This document shows positions 49,836-63,819 of a DNA stretch of 64,000 nucleotides, in pieces. Under the pieces are notes generated by a model. That model saw only the letters and a list, made by a program, of their open reading frames with translations, made no database searches and had not been told where the DNA came from. Location of the stretch: positions 2,040,572-2,104,571 of the forward strand of contig MCGE01000005.1 of assembly GCA_002105175.1 (NCBI GenBank). The letters are read 5' to 3'. The stretch comes from Absidia repens (lineage: Eukaryota > Mucoromycota > Mucoromycetes > Mucorales > Cunninghamellaceae). How positions within the stretch are numbered: position 1 is the first letter of the stretch; each line of letters starts with the position of its first letter. Both the position numbers and the translations under genes were made by a program.

Positions 49836-50322
49836 CAAGGCGAAAAGAGAAACTGAATAAGGAAAGGGTACATCACGCATTTTATATAAATGACAAAAAT
49901 CATTCTATCCATCCCCTTATTCAATAAATGGTATCAAGCATAGTGATGACCACCAAACCCATGATACAACTGAGAAGAAAAAATGAACTTCTACATAAGT
50001 ATTAACCAACTCCTCCCTACCGACGTCTCAAATGCCTCATTTATTTGACGACGTTACCGACATAGAGATTGTCTCTGGTTTGTCTTATTCATGGGTTATG
50101 TCGCTATGGTGAGTCCAAAAGTCATTATCAGAAGAGCACAGCCGTACTGGCAATTGCTGGATGGTAGTGGTTACTTTGAAAGGAAGAGCCAGTTGCAGCC
50201 GTCGCTGAATGGCGGCTACTGCTGCCAGGAGAAGATAACTGTCATATTGATGATGCTTCACGGTGGAGAATTTATTTAGAAAAAAAAAAACTCTCAGGTA
50301 TGATAGAAACGTCGAAAATTTT
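49413..50322. other. Intergenic region, no gene seen
   Basis: Promoter side of the secreted protein. Purine-rich A/G tract (49431-49505) and a 35-base poly-T (about 49801-49835). Open frames at 50085-50357 (-) and 50091-50279 (+) overlap and lack motifs. Confidence 0.5.
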
Positions 50323-50990
50323 GAATCCCGCACATATGATTTTTCATTTTCCCTCATTTTCTATTTTCTTATTTTTCACTTCTTTCTTTTTTCACCATTC
50401 AACTTCTATGGGGTTGTTTTGGACCTGGAGTTTGTATCAGGACTAGATTAGAAGGGGTTTCAGCTCAGGGATTACAAGATGCATGGGGAAACTCTTTCAT
50501 TTTGGATCTGGGATTTAGGAACCACCAATAGTAGGCTTTTTGGAGCCTTCATTAGCTTATTTTAGTGTTAGTTTGTCTCTATAACTGAATAAAATAAGTC
50601 TATTTTTACTTGTTTAAATGAAATATGCCTCGTTAGTCTCTCTGAGGTCTTGTGCAGTAAATCCCGTTTTACCATTACCCTTTCTGATTAGTGTTGGCAG
50701 TTGTTGTGCTTCAAGAAATGATAACCCTTTAGTCTCTCTCCTGTCTTGCATAGTATATTAGATTCTATTTTACGATTGTCTCTTTTAGATTAGTATCAAT
50801 CATTCTGTCTACATCCTGCTAACACCATTACAACCCATGTTACAATCGTTCCCAGACTTTTTATTTAGTATATAGCAATACCTTTCAATAAAAATATATC
50901 CTTTTTATGAGCCATCGTTTGATCCATCAGATACTGATAAACGTAGCTACGATAATTATATTAGTGGACACCTCAAACCTGTTTTCTAGC
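50323..50990 (+). repeat. Dispersed repeat family, copy F
   Basis: Starts GAATCCCGCACATATGATTT, T/C-rich tract, core GGGATTACAAGATGCATGGG at about 50470 and GGAGCCTTCATTAGCTTATT at about 50541, GAATAAAATAAG at about 50587. The tail with TTCAATAAAAATATATCC runs to about 50990. Confidence 0.87.
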
Positions 50991-51734
50991 TCACCCACTG
51001 TGTGTAGTCTTGAGTCACTTGATATTATTAAATATAGCCCTATTAATGCTCCCCACCGATAATATCAAAGAACTTTGACTGTGTCGTGCCTATAGTTGAC
51101 GCCATCGCGTTGCGTGCTCCCTTCTGCCTTCTGGATACCACACTGTCATAATAAACAATAAATAAATGAATGGCTAGTCTACAATGAGTACTATTGCACC
51201 AAACTACAAAAAATCACACTTCAATAGCCTCTTTCCTGAACATCAAATAGATCAAATTTTTGGAAGTGCGAAAATGCTTGCATGCTAAAACAAAATCTTT
51301 TTTGCAATTGGGAGTGCAAAATGGTATCATAGTGTTCTGAGTCATGTTCTTCAACATGGTTTTGAGAATATCCAAAAAATATCGCAACACTTTTGGTTTA
51401 CTTTACATTCCTACTGAATTGCATCATATAGGCTTATAGAATGAAACGTGTGATTAACGCCCCGCTTTATTTTCCATAATAGGCTATTGTAACTTCCACA
51501 TTGATGTGAAAGTCAATAAGAAACCAATATAAATTATAAAAGTCATTGGGGAAGGGGGGGGGAGTAAACGCAATCGATTGGAGTATTGTATAAAGATGAA
51601 GCTGGTGATGGGCAAACAAATAATCCCGCTATTTTTGTTTCGTCCACTTTTTTAGCTTCTCTCCTTTAATTTTTCATGTTTCCTTCTCAATTTCCCCTTT
51701 TACAATATATTACAGACTCGCTTTTATTTTTAAT
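50991..51734. other. Intergenic region upstream of the kinase
   Basis: No gene seen. A block at about 51245-51330 (AGATCAAATTTTTGGAAGTG...) recurs inverted near 57500-57605. A G8 run occurs at about 51556. The last 150 bases are pyrimidine-rich. Confidence 0.4.
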
Positions 51735-53532
<1,798 letters not shown>

Positions 53533-53977
53533 GTGGCAAACATATGAACCCAATGATTGGAAACATGGTCATATGGGTTTTCCTCCTTTCCCTGCAATCA
53601 GTTTAGTCATCACCTTTCCCGTTTTGATATACTCTACCACACTTTTTTTTTTTATGCCCCATCCATTTAGCTTACAGTTCATTATTTCCCTTTGTATCTA
53701 CTGCTTTTTGCCAATAAAATTTACATTTAAATTCTCCAAGTTCATGCTTATGACTATGTTTATGTATTACTGTGATTGAAAGATGGTGTACTACTTTGCG
53801 CTCGACAATAGCCAATTTTATGTATACCTGTGTTGCCCTTTGTCTTAATTTTAATTTTGACAGAAAGCGGGGACTGAAAAGCGAATCCATTTGTGTGTCT
53901 CATGGCGAATCGGTGGTCTTGCTTTCCCGCAGCGGTTTTTTTTTTTTTTTTTTTTTTTTTCGCTTTGTCTTTAAACC
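53533..53977. promoter_or_regulatory. Intergenic region between kinase and Rad4 genes
   Basis: 3' UTR of the kinase (AATAAA near 53713) and promoter/5' UTR of Rad4, with a poly-T run ending 19 bases before its start codon. No gene seen. Confidence 0.4.
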
Positions 53978-56446
53978 ATGGGGAAGAGAAAAGGAAAGTC
54001 TCTTCAGAACAAAAATTCTAATGAAAGGGATACAGAACCATCTCATTCCAAAAGACGAAGGAAACAATCAGTTGATAACGGCATTGAAACTTCGCCAGCT
54101 GCCATTGGTGAGCAGCTTATGACAGATACTTCGGTGGAAATGAATGGCACTGGCATGGATATCAACGACGACGGTTCTGACGACGATTCTATTGATTGGG
54201 AAACTGTCGAACTTCCAAAATGGGCACCAGCTGTAACTACCAATCAGCAGCGACAAACATTAGGGCAGGACGGGGGCGATGCTGATGCTGATCATGATCA
54301 TTTGGTGCCACATGAACAGTACAACGATGTTCAGATTGTTTTTGAAGCACCCCGCGCTGTACTCAAGTAAGCTTCTCTCTCTCTCTCCTTTTTTTTTTTT
54401 TTTTTTTTTTTTTCTTTTCGTTACTTATCGCTTATCATTATCATTAGAAAATCGAAATGGGAAATGGCATATCAACGACAATTGCGCGATTGGATGCACA
54501 ACTCTCACGTGGTACTTCTTGTTGGCCATTTCTTGATCAGGAATAATTGGTGCTCCAGAGAAGATATCAAGGTAAAATCAACGTAAATGAAACCTTACCA
54601 AATCAACCTCTTACCAATAATAATCCTCTGTCATTCTATTAGTCTGTCTGCCTGTCCGTGATTCCAGATTATATAGCCAGTCAAAATGAACGGAAAGACG
54701 AATCGGATCAACAATTCTACACTACTATCAAATGGCTTATGGCATGGTGGCATGGTTACTTTAAAGTTACAGCTCCGGGAATGGTGACTCGACCCTTGGA
54801 AGCATTTACCTCTATACCTATCCTAGATCCTCAGGGGAATATGATACAGGTAAAACCTAAATGATGGTCCTTACTTACAAACCAACTCTGAAAATTGTCT
54901 TCCCGTTTTTAGGAATTGGAATCACATGTACAGCGTCTTGGAATTCAAGACTCGGAAAAGATTGATGATCCAACAAGTTTTGTGAACTTTCTTGCGGAAA
55001 AAGAAGGCAGTCGTGACATCTCTGCGCAATTATTTACAAGTCTTCTTCGTACTCTGGGGTTTGAAACGCGACTCGTGTGTTCTCTACAACCAATTCCATT
55101 CCGTATACCTGCAACAAGAACTGATAAAGCATCATCAAGCTCATCTTCACCGACAGCTATGGGTACTGGTAATATTAAATATATAAGGGGCCAAATGCAG
55201 TAATGAAAATCTCACCCTCCTTTTTTTAATCATCTAGAACTAAAGGGTGGCTCAACAAAGATATCGACACGCAATACTGGTGCTAAAAACAAGTCATCTT
55301 TGGGTACGAAAACCGACAACACCCAGTACCAAAGCAACAAAGCGAAACCGCCAACCATTTGGTGCGAAGTATGGAATAATCATCAGCAAAAATGGATTTG
55401 TGTCGACCCTATCCGGCAATTTTACAACAACCCCAACCAGATGGAGCCCGGTGTATCCAACCGACAGAATATTTTATCATTTGTGCTCGCCTTTGAAGAA
55501 CAACAATATGGTGGTGGATCGGTGAAATCGAAGAAACGACAACGTATTAAACGCGTGGTGGATGTGACACGACGATATACAACTCATTTACCGAAAGCCT
55601 TGGTACAACGCGAACGTGATTTGACCAAACGAGAACGACAGGGTGGATGGCGTCTGTGGTCTGAATTATTTCTTTACGGGCTCCAACCAACAGAACTATC
55701 TCAACTACAGCAAAACAACACAGGCCCATCATCACCATCATCATCAGTATCACGATACAACATGGAGCAAGTGGAATTGGAGCAAACACAGCAAGCACAA
55801 AAGATGCCGACATCGATCCAAGGGTTTCACAACCATCCACTGTATGTATTAGAACGACACCTAAAGAAATTTGAAGTCCTCTATCATCCGACCATGGACA
55901 ACAACCAGATGGTCATTGGGCATATTCGAGGTGAAAACATTTACCCTCGCTCTTGTGTACAGCAAATCCATACCCGGGAGTCGTGGATCAAACAGGGCCG
56001 TGTGGTGATGGACAATCAAGTTCCTGTCAAACGTATTTTGGCTCATGCAGTGACTTTGGAAAAGAAACGGTTACAAGAAGAAGCAAAGTTACAAGGTGAT
56101 CCTTTACATGCGAATTGTTTTGGTCATTGGCAAACAACTCCGTACAAAGCCCCTCCTGTCATTGACGTAAGTTGTGTGTGCCATAATAACCTCTCTTTCT
56201 CCACCTCCCCTTAAAAAAAAAAAAAGGCAGGCATACGTAAAGGTATATATCTATATGTATTGACTTTGGAACACTTCTCCATATACTCTCTTAGGGAAAA
56301 ATCCCAAAAAATAATTATGGTCGTGTGGATCTCTTTACTCCTGACATGCTACCAGAAGGCGGAGCTCATATTCAAAGTAAGGAAATGGGGAAAAAAAAAC
56401 CAACCAACAACAAAAAGACAAATCGAACGCACATTATTTTAAACAC

Positions 56447-56477
<31 letters not shown>

Positions 56478-56753
56478 GTTGATGGTGTGGGGAAGATAGC
56501 AAAACAACTCGGCATCGATTATGCAGAAGCTCTGGTGAGATTTGTTTTTTTTTTTCTTTCGCCGCAAGCTCAAGCTGCATGAAATTGATTTTTTTTTTTA
56601 ATTTTTAATTAATAGGTTGACTTTGAATTCGTTCGTGGAAGATCCGTGCCTTTGGTCAATGGAATTATTGTGGCCAAAGAAAATGAATTTATATTACTAG
56701 AGGTAAATACCTATCTTGAGCATCATTGATGCTTGGCATGCTAGCCCACTTAC

Positions 56754-56786
<33 letters not shown>

Positions 56787-57138
56787 TCCGCTACTTCTTC
56801 TACAGGCATGGCGCGAACATGAACATCATAAAGCAAACAAGGCCATGGCGAAACAGGAAAAAGAAGTCTATGACCGGTGGAGAAAATTGATTCAAGGTGC
56901 GATGATTGACGCAAGAATTGACAATACGTATGGAAAACAACAACACTTATTATTGGACACAATGAATATGGATAAGCATGTGGAGAGGAATACTGATGCT
57001 GGCTATTCAGGTGACAATCGAAATAAGCACAGAACTACCAACGATACCGCATGGGATCGGTATCTGGCACAGCGACGACAGCAAGAAAATACCAAGGATG
57101 ATGACAATAATGATGATAGCGACGGATTTGTACTCGAA

Positions 57139-57194
<56 letters not shown>

Positions 57195-57240
57195 CGATTG
57201 TGGTAATGGCGGCGGCTTCTTATTAGATGATGACGACTGA
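53978..57240 (+). CDS. RAD4: Nucleotide excision repair damage sensor Rad4/XPC
   Basis: Nine exons (53978-54366, 54448-54571, 54643-54849, 54913-55168, 55238-56166, 56295-56376, 56479-56534, 56616-56702, 56806-57240) give about 854 residues. The N-terminus is basic then acidic (MGKRKGKSLQNKNSNERD; DDGSDDDSIDWE). A transglutaminase-like domain includes ARVLRTLGFETRLV-type sequence (LLRTLGFETRLVCSL) and TIWCEVWNNHQQKWICVDP. The beta-hairpin domains BHD1-3 include HPLYVLERHLKKFEVL and YGRVDLFTPDMLPEGGAHI. Rad4/XPC with Rad23 recognises helix-distorting DNA lesions. The C-terminus carries a run of about 20 Asp coded by a (GAT)n repeat. The exon 4 donor could be GTACTG or GTAATA, both in frame (2 residues difference). 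Confidence 0.95.
57139..57197 (+). repeat. (GAT)n repeat coding for poly-Asp in Rad4
   Basis: About 18 GAT triplets inside the last Rad4 exon, in frame. It probably varies in length between strains. Confidence 0.95.
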
Positions 57241-57899
57241 ATGAACATTTTGCTAGTTTATATTTTTGCACATTAGAAACACTTACTTTTTGATTGATTA
57301 CTTCTATTTACTTTGAAATAAAATTCTCTATCATGTCTTGTATTTTTGATTGGCCCATTCGACCTTGGAGGTTTTTTTTTTTTTTTTTTTTTTTTTCGGA
57401 CATGAATTCATGATGTGATGATGCATGATTCAGTTTAGGAAGAAACTAGATTGTTGCAGTTTTTTATTTATTTTCATATTCTCAACAGTTCTGAAGGGCA
57501 TAGGCCAGGGCACACTCCTTCTTTGCACTACCCTTCTGCCAATTTCAAAAAATATTTGCGCTGCATGCAATCAATTTTTTGCATATCCAAAAATTTGATC
57601 TACTTGGAGTCAGGACGGAGGTTGTTGAAGTGTAGTTTTTTGATTAAAGTAGACATTCCTTCCGTTTTGTATTTGGTAGGCTTTCTAATGAGAGCTTTGT
57701 TTTAATATTTACTTTTAATATTATTACAACATATCTAAAAAACAAACAAACAAACAAACAAGCTAAATACTGATAGCGAGTTGCATATATATACACTGTG
57801 TTCAGTCTGTCAGTCACTGGGGGAAGAGAATACTTTATAACGGCGGAACGAACGTTTGGTGTGGTACATTACTATTATGCATAGTAGCATCAGGGAAAC
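57241..57899. other. Intergenic region, no gene seen
   Basis: 3' UTR of Rad4 (AATAAA near 57318) and a poly-T run (57371-57396). A segment at about 57480-57605 resembles, inverted, the block near 51250. (ACAA)n at about 57742-57762. Confidence 0.4.
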
Positions 57900-58435
57900 T
57901 CGAGGGAGAGTGATCAACATTAATCTAAAAAAAGGGCCACTGTAAAAACAAATCTATTATACTGCACAGTACAAAGCATGGGAATAACTAAAGGGATATG
58001 TTTTATTGAAACACAACAATGGTTAACACTAATCAAAAGTGTCATGGGTGGAAAACAGGGATTTTTGCTCAAGATATGAGAGGAACTAATGGGACAGTTT
58101 TTCATTGAAGTACGTAAAAAGACAGATGCTTTATTCAGACGTAGACATAAATTATGGACTAACTAAAACTGAACTAATCTAATGATGACTTGAAAAACCA
58201 ACTAATGGTGCCTTCAGATCCTAGATCCAAAATGAAAAGGTTTCCCCTTGCATCTTGTAATCCCTGAGCAGAAACCCCTTCTAAACTAGACCCAGCACTA
58301 ATCTAAGAACATCATAACCCCAGAAAGTAAAAATGACGAAGAAAAAGAAGAAAAAGCAAAGAAAGAAAAAAAAAGAAGGAGAGCGAAAAAAAAAAAATTG
58401 CTGGTAAAAAAAATAAACAACCACGTGGGCGGGAT
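57900..58435 (-). repeat. Dispersed repeat family, copy G
   Basis: On the minus strand it starts ATCCCGCCCACGTGG at 58435, then a T/C tract, core GGGATTACAAGATGCAAGGGG at about 58250, a diverged TCATCATTAGATTAGTTCAG, and GAATAAAGCATC. The tail has TTCAATAAAACATATCC at about 58010. Same start motif as copy A. Confidence 0.85.
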
Positions 58436-59153
58436 ATGAAAGACGGTTTTTTGTTTGTAAGACTGTTGCAGTTCGAAAGTCCAAAAAAGAAAAAAAACCA
58501 AAAAACGAAACCAAAAACAAAAACAAGCTAACTATCCAGATACTTTTGTTCTACTAGAAATGTACTATCATATTAAGTAGTTAAAATGATTTATTGTCAA
58601 GAAAAAATATTATGTCGGTATTTTCCGTAGGACCCCCCTTTTTTTTGTTTTTTTTTGTTTTACATTGTTGCTGAACTACACCATATGATGCCTACGGTAG
58701 CTATAAAATAAATAGCTATATATGTTTTTTCAAAAAGTAAGGAGTAAAGATGCAATATATTAGTAAATATAAGAGGCTTTTCGTTACTACAATGCCAAAA
58801 AAAGACCTAGCCATTCTCAGGGTAAATATATTTATAGGTGTACCCTTGAACAGAGTTGTGAAGTTATGTAAAAATTTGACAAGAGCTATCAACAAGGAGC
58901 CTAGATTGATGGGCCAACAGGAACAACAATCAATGTCGCACTACTCTTACTTTTTCCGATGATGAAACCTTCCTTACCAAATTGAATCATCAAATTTATT
59001 AATATCATCAACCTCTTTTTCATCCATTCCTTTCTCCTAACCTATTCATTTTATACATATTCACTATTATAGAGTAAAAATAAAAATAAAATAAAATAAA
59101 ATAATAATGACAGTTGAGCCAGATTGTATTAATTTACTCGTCATCGTTTTATA
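58436..59153. other. Intergenic region, no gene seen
   Basis: A/T-rich with homopolymers. An ORF at 58750-58962 has no motif. AAAATAAAATAAA repeats lie at about 59075-59102 just before the calmodulin-like pseudogene. Confidence 0.4.
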
Positions 59154-59775
59154 ACCGCTGACCAGTTTGTTGAAAAGCAGTTACAAGAATTCAGGGAAAC
59201 ATTTCAATAGTTATTCGATTGCGATGGAAATGGGGTTGTTGACATCAAGGAAATCACCGAAGTCATGCTATCTCTTAATAAGGGCACAAACGAAACTAAT
59301 TGAAAGAGAGCATGTTTTCCTCTGTTGATGACGATAAGAACGGTAAAAGTGACCTCAATGTATTCCTGGCGTTGGTCAAAGCGTAAGATAGTGCAGGCGA
59401 AATATGATATGCAAGCATATGTCAAAACCTTATCTCTCTCTTGGTCAACACGCCCGCCCTGCTCTGCAATAAGCCTCAGCAATGCTGATGTTGTCCAAGA
59501 TTTAAAAGAAGTATTCAAGGTTTTTGATAAGGATGGAAACAAATATATATTTCCAGATGAACTACGTCAAGTCATGATTTCTGTTGGTAAATGGATACAT
59601 ATCATAATAGAGCTGTGTCAACCAGGTCAAGTTTTTTTTTTTTTTTTAATAGGCGTTTCCTTATATAGGTAGTGTACTATCTGAAGAAGAGCTGAACGAA
59701 ATGATCAATGAAGCTGATGGAGATAAAGACGGTCAAATCAATTACAAAGAATATGTCAAGATGGTGGATAAATAG
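59154..59775 (+). pseudogene. Calmodulin-like EF-hand pseudogene
   Basis: Four EF-hand remnants occur in order. EF1: FDCDGNGVVDIKEI (59218-59259), preceded by an in-frame TAG where the calmodulin-type linker should be. EF2: VDDDKNGKSDLNVF in another frame (about 59320). EF3: VFDKDGNKYIFPDEL (about 59520), then a likely intron at about 59587-59667. EF4: [18 protein letters not shown] to TAG at 59775. Stops interrupt the N-lobe (after FRETFQ and after GTNETN) and follow EF2, with at least two frame changes. The C-lobe remains open. No start codon in frame was found. This is a decayed calmodulin/CML copy; a working C-lobe-only gene with a distant start is the alternative. Confidence 0.8.
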
Positions 59776-60072
59776 TTTAATATATATCAGCCTCGTTTAT
59801 TAGAATAGATATACTACGGTAAGATAGTTGTTGTTTGAATGATAAATAGTAGTGGATGTTGAAAATAAAAACCTTTTTTATTATGATATTGTATATATTA
59901 AATTTGGAGCATGTTGATCATCTATTCTAAGATTGTCTTTATGGGTGTACTAAACTAGTGATGTATTTGGTAAGGATGATAGGACCTAAGAGAAAGGCCG
60001 TCTGCCATGACTAGAACTAGAGTGTAGTATGTATGTGTAGGCGTAGATGGGATGAAGGGGATAGGACCATAA

Positions 60073-61103
60073 TCAAGCTTCACGAGGCTTGAGGTAGACT
60101 TTTTCTTCTTTGCCTTGACGCTTTGCTGCTAACCTAGCTGCATTGAATAAAAAATCACTTAACCTAAATCCCAATTATATAGAAAAGCTAAGCGTTAATG
60201 CAACATAAAGTAACACTTTTCACACCATATTTTTAGTGATCCTAATGACCCTTACCTATTCAAGTAGATCGCAACGCTGTCATCACAGAGATTTTCACGA
60301 GCCAATGGCTGTACGCAACGTTCAGCCCGCCGACACACGGATCTACAGACGTGTAAAGTGGCACTTGCCTTGCCGCCTGACTGTCCATGGATGAAAGCAT
60401 AAATAAGTCAATACCATACTGAACATCCATTTCTTCTCTTACTTACGGGTAAAATGAATTTGGTCAATCGAGGTAGTTCTTCATCCATTGTATCTATCCA
60501 CTGTTCCAATTCTGATACAAGTTTTCCTTGAGAATCAAATGTTGTTCTTTCTATAATATCAAAAGAACGATGTGTATAAGATATCGACAATAATATGAAG
60601 TTGTGACATTACTAACCTAATCGATTGGTGTTCGAGCGGTCCCGAGGAGTAGCAATATTCGACCCAATATCTTGTAATAAACATTGTATCTAGCGATGAA
60701 GCAAGGTTAAAAAATAAGAAGATAGCATATATGAAGTAAAGGGATTGTTTGGATCAATAAAGCTTACCTTTTCTAAACACTTGGTTAGAAATGCGTCGTG
60801 CTCAAGGTATTCCATAGCTAGCCTAAGAAAATATAGACCAAATACATAGATATAAATAGAATCATAACATCATTTCTGTTACTATTTTACCCAACATTAG
60901 ATGATAGCTCATCAGTAGTGCCTAGGGCTTCGAATATCACATCATCCTTGTCGCGTCGTTCTCCATTATATAAACTTGAGGTACCTAGGAGAAAAAACGA
61001 CAAAAATAATAATAATAATCATTAGTAGCCTTATTTTGGAAAAATGTATTAGTATTAATCTACATATCATACCTTTATCTCCTGTTTTGGTGTAGATCTT
61101 CAT
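60073..61103 (-). CDS. MMAB: Cob(I)alamin adenosyltransferase (MMAB/PduO-type)
   Basis: Seven exons (61073-61103, 60891-60984, 60768-60822, 60617-60689, 60447-60550, 60256-60380, 60073-60133) give 180 residues. The N-terminus [19 protein letters not shown] with RRDKDD is the ATP-binding signature of PduO-type [14 protein letters not shown], then [23 protein letters not shown] complete the family pattern, with a short Lys-rich tail. It transfers the adenosyl group from ATP to cob(I)alamin to make coenzyme B12 for methylmalonyl-CoA mutase. The last acceptor is the CTAG after GCAG, chosen because it keeps the frame. One donor is GTTAGT. No clear mitochondrial presequence: the conserved motif starts at residue 3, so an upstream exon could be missing. 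Confidence 0.93.
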
Positions 61104-62755
61104 GATACAGTGTAAAGATTTATTAATAAATTGATTAAATAAAAGAGAAAGGAAAATAATTTTGGTGATTTCCCAACTTTTTTTTTTGTGTGAAATCACA
61201 ACTTCGGATAATTTAAACTTCCGCTCTACACAGGTGAATTCAATCCAGTAATGGGGCCAGTAATACAGTTTGGTTAACTTTAAATTGAGACGAAAATAAA
61301 ATAAATTAAGACGGTGGTATAATAAAATTAGGATGGGGAAAATTAAATTGGGTCGGAGGATGGGCAAGAAATAATTAGGACATTGGAAAAACCTACATTA
61401 ATAACGAAACTGTAGTTTTCAGTGAAAACTTTTCACTGCATTTGTGGCAGCTCCAAGGATCAAGGTAGCCACATGCTGCTGGCGGGTGGGAGGCGGAGAT
61501 GGCATGTAGATATTTTAAGGAGAAGACTGTTTCAAAGTTCATCCTTTAATAGTGTCAATACCATTTGGAAAAAAAAGAGAGAGCAGTCGCCACGGCAGAG
61601 GGGCAAAAAAAAAAAAAAAAAGAAAAAAAAAAGACGTGTTTGAGAACTTCAAGACGATTTGAGAGAAATAAAAAAGCTTGAGAAAACTTGAAAGAGAACT
61701 TGTAGGTGGGTTTTTAAAAAGTGAATATAAAGAATTTGAAGAACGAGAGAGAATGATGATACAGTAAAAGAAAGGAAGAAATCATTGCTCTTATCCTTTG
61801 CCTTTGATAAATGTTGTTAGTAGTGCAAGTATGATAAATGTACCCGCTTGGAAAATTTGGGAGAGTAAAATGTTATGAGCACTGATCCAGATTAATTTGT
61901 CAACGATTATCAACATAATAGCATGTATTTTTATGGAGGGGAGGGGGTTTACAGCTAAAAATATATTGTGCTAACTGCTGTAAGTGGCATAAGTTTGATA
62001 AATTTACCCACTTGAAAGAATTTAACAATGAGAACTGATCCAGATTGATTTATCAGTAAAAAAAAAAAAAAAGAAAAAAAAAAAGGAGTACTATGTGAAT
62101 GAAGTTGGCATTTTTCGTCCCATCCCAGTCCACTGTCCCAACTGTCATCTTTAGTAATAATAACAACAACGACAGCAATAATAATACTAATAATAAAAAT
62201 CAAACCATCAAACACGCACAATCACACTGTAGTATATATTGAAGCAGTCAGTTTGTTTATGCAATTGAGGTAGAGTGAAATATATTGATATATGAATATG
62301 GAAAACTATAGCCCATACTACGTTGGAAAGAAGGAAGTTCTATGACTGCTACTATATGTAACGGTTAAGTGAAATAAGCTGAATCAAGTCTGTAGAAGTG
62401 TCTACCGCAATAGAATGATCTGTCGAATAGTGTATGGTAATAGAATAGTATGTAGAATAGTCTACCGCAATAGAATAGTATGTACAATAGCCTGTCACAG
62501 TAGAATAGCTTTGCCATTCCATTGTTCATTGCAAAATAAAAAAGCTTTTATTGAATAATGATACGTAGTCAATACTATACTAGAAGGAAAGAAGATCTGA
62601 AAATAGGGGGGCCGCTAATAATAGCTGAGGGAGGTGCGAATCTAGATGAATGGTGTAGAAGAAGGAACGATGTACGATGTACGATAAAAAAGAGATTTCT
62701 AAAAGGGATCTCTATAAATGGCGATCTCCAAACTTCTAATGAAGCTTAAACACAC
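61104..62755. other. Gene-free region with imperfect repeats
   Basis: No gene seen. Imperfect direct duplication: about 61808-61900 and about 61970-62055 share GATAAATxTACCCxCTTG, ACTGATCCAGATT and ATTTxTCA. Degenerate tandem units (GTCTACCGCAATAGAATAGT) lie at about 62398-62500. Poly-A runs at 61605-61632 and 62058-62083. Confidence 0.5.
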
Positions 62756-63310
62756 ACTTTTTTCAAACAAAGACAAGGTTTATTGAAACAGAGATATGCT
62801 TTATTGAAGAAAAGAGACATCTACATATACTAAGCTAATCAAGACATTTCCCCAAGATTCTAGAATCAAAATGAAAGGGTTTCCCCATGCTTCTTGCAAT
62901 CCCTTTTCTAAAACCCTTCTAAACTATTTCTAACAGAAAGGCGAGGCCACCAGGTCCACAACGAGCCCAAACACTGAACAGATGTTGGCTCATTCCCGTT
63001 GATTTCGACTTTTTTTTTTCTCGATCAACAATCCAGGCTGCTGCCGGCGGCGGTTGAATTCACACACTAGCTTTACAGCCTGCAAATCGAGTTAACGTGC
63101 AATATTTTCTTCTTCACTTTATATAAAACGAACTACGAAACCGTTAAACTTCAAATTTCCATGCATCTTTAGAAATATTATACAATCATTTTTGTCACCA
63201 AACAAACCATCCATCTCCAATACAATTAATTATAGAATGCTCTAAAGTTTACGCCTATAAGCTCACAGCTAAAGCTTACAGCCATAATAACCGCCTCTAC
63301 ATTATTGCCC
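62756..63310 (-). repeat. Dispersed repeat family, copy H (long form)
   Basis: Inverted relative to copy E and sharing its extra upstream module (GAATTCAACCGCCGCC at about 63047-63062 to GGGCAATAATGTAGAGGCGG at about 63310). The core is at about 62873-62915 (minus strand GGGATTGCAAGAAGCATGGG). AATAAA blocks occur near 62801 and 62779. The homology to copy E stops exactly where the minisatellite begins. Confidence 0.82.
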
Positions 63311-63312
63311 TG

Positions 63313-63819
63313 TAGAAATATTGTACTTTTTATATACTCCTTGAAGTGGAAATATTGTACTTTTTATATACTCCTTGAAGTGGAAATATTGTACTTTTTA
63401 TATGCTACTTGAAGTGGAAATATTGTACTTTTATATACTCCTTGAAGTGGAAATATTGTACTTTTTATATGCTACTTGAAGTGGAAATATTGTATTTTTA
63501 TATGCTACTTGAAGTGGAAATATTGTACTTTTATATGCTACTTGAAGTGGAAATATTGTACTTTTATATATTCCTTGAAGTGGAAATATTGTACTTTTTA
63601 TATACTCCTTGAAGTGGAAATATTGTATTTTTATATGCTACTTGAAGTGGAAATATTGTACTTTTTATATGCTACTTGAAATGGAAATATTGTACTTTTT
63701 ATATACTCCTTGAAGTGGAAATATTGTACTTTTTATATACTCCTTGAAGTGGAAATATTGTACTTTTTATATGCTACTTGAAGTGGAAATATTGTATTTT
63801 TATATGCTACTTGAAGTGG
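63313..63819. repeat. 33-34 bp minisatellite, about 15 units
   Basis: Unit TTGAAGTGGAAATATTGTAC + TTTTTATATACTCC, with variants ending TATATGCTAC or TATATATTCC and one T more or less. About 15 copies follow in a head-to-tail array. The 33-base units leave an open frame encoding LKWKYCTFI repeats, which I do not regard as a gene. Confidence 0.95.

Noticed and set aside
57003..57271. Antisense poly-Ser and poly-His frames, and plus-strand poly-Met frame
   Set aside because: Shadows of the (GAT)n poly-Asp repeat in Rad4.
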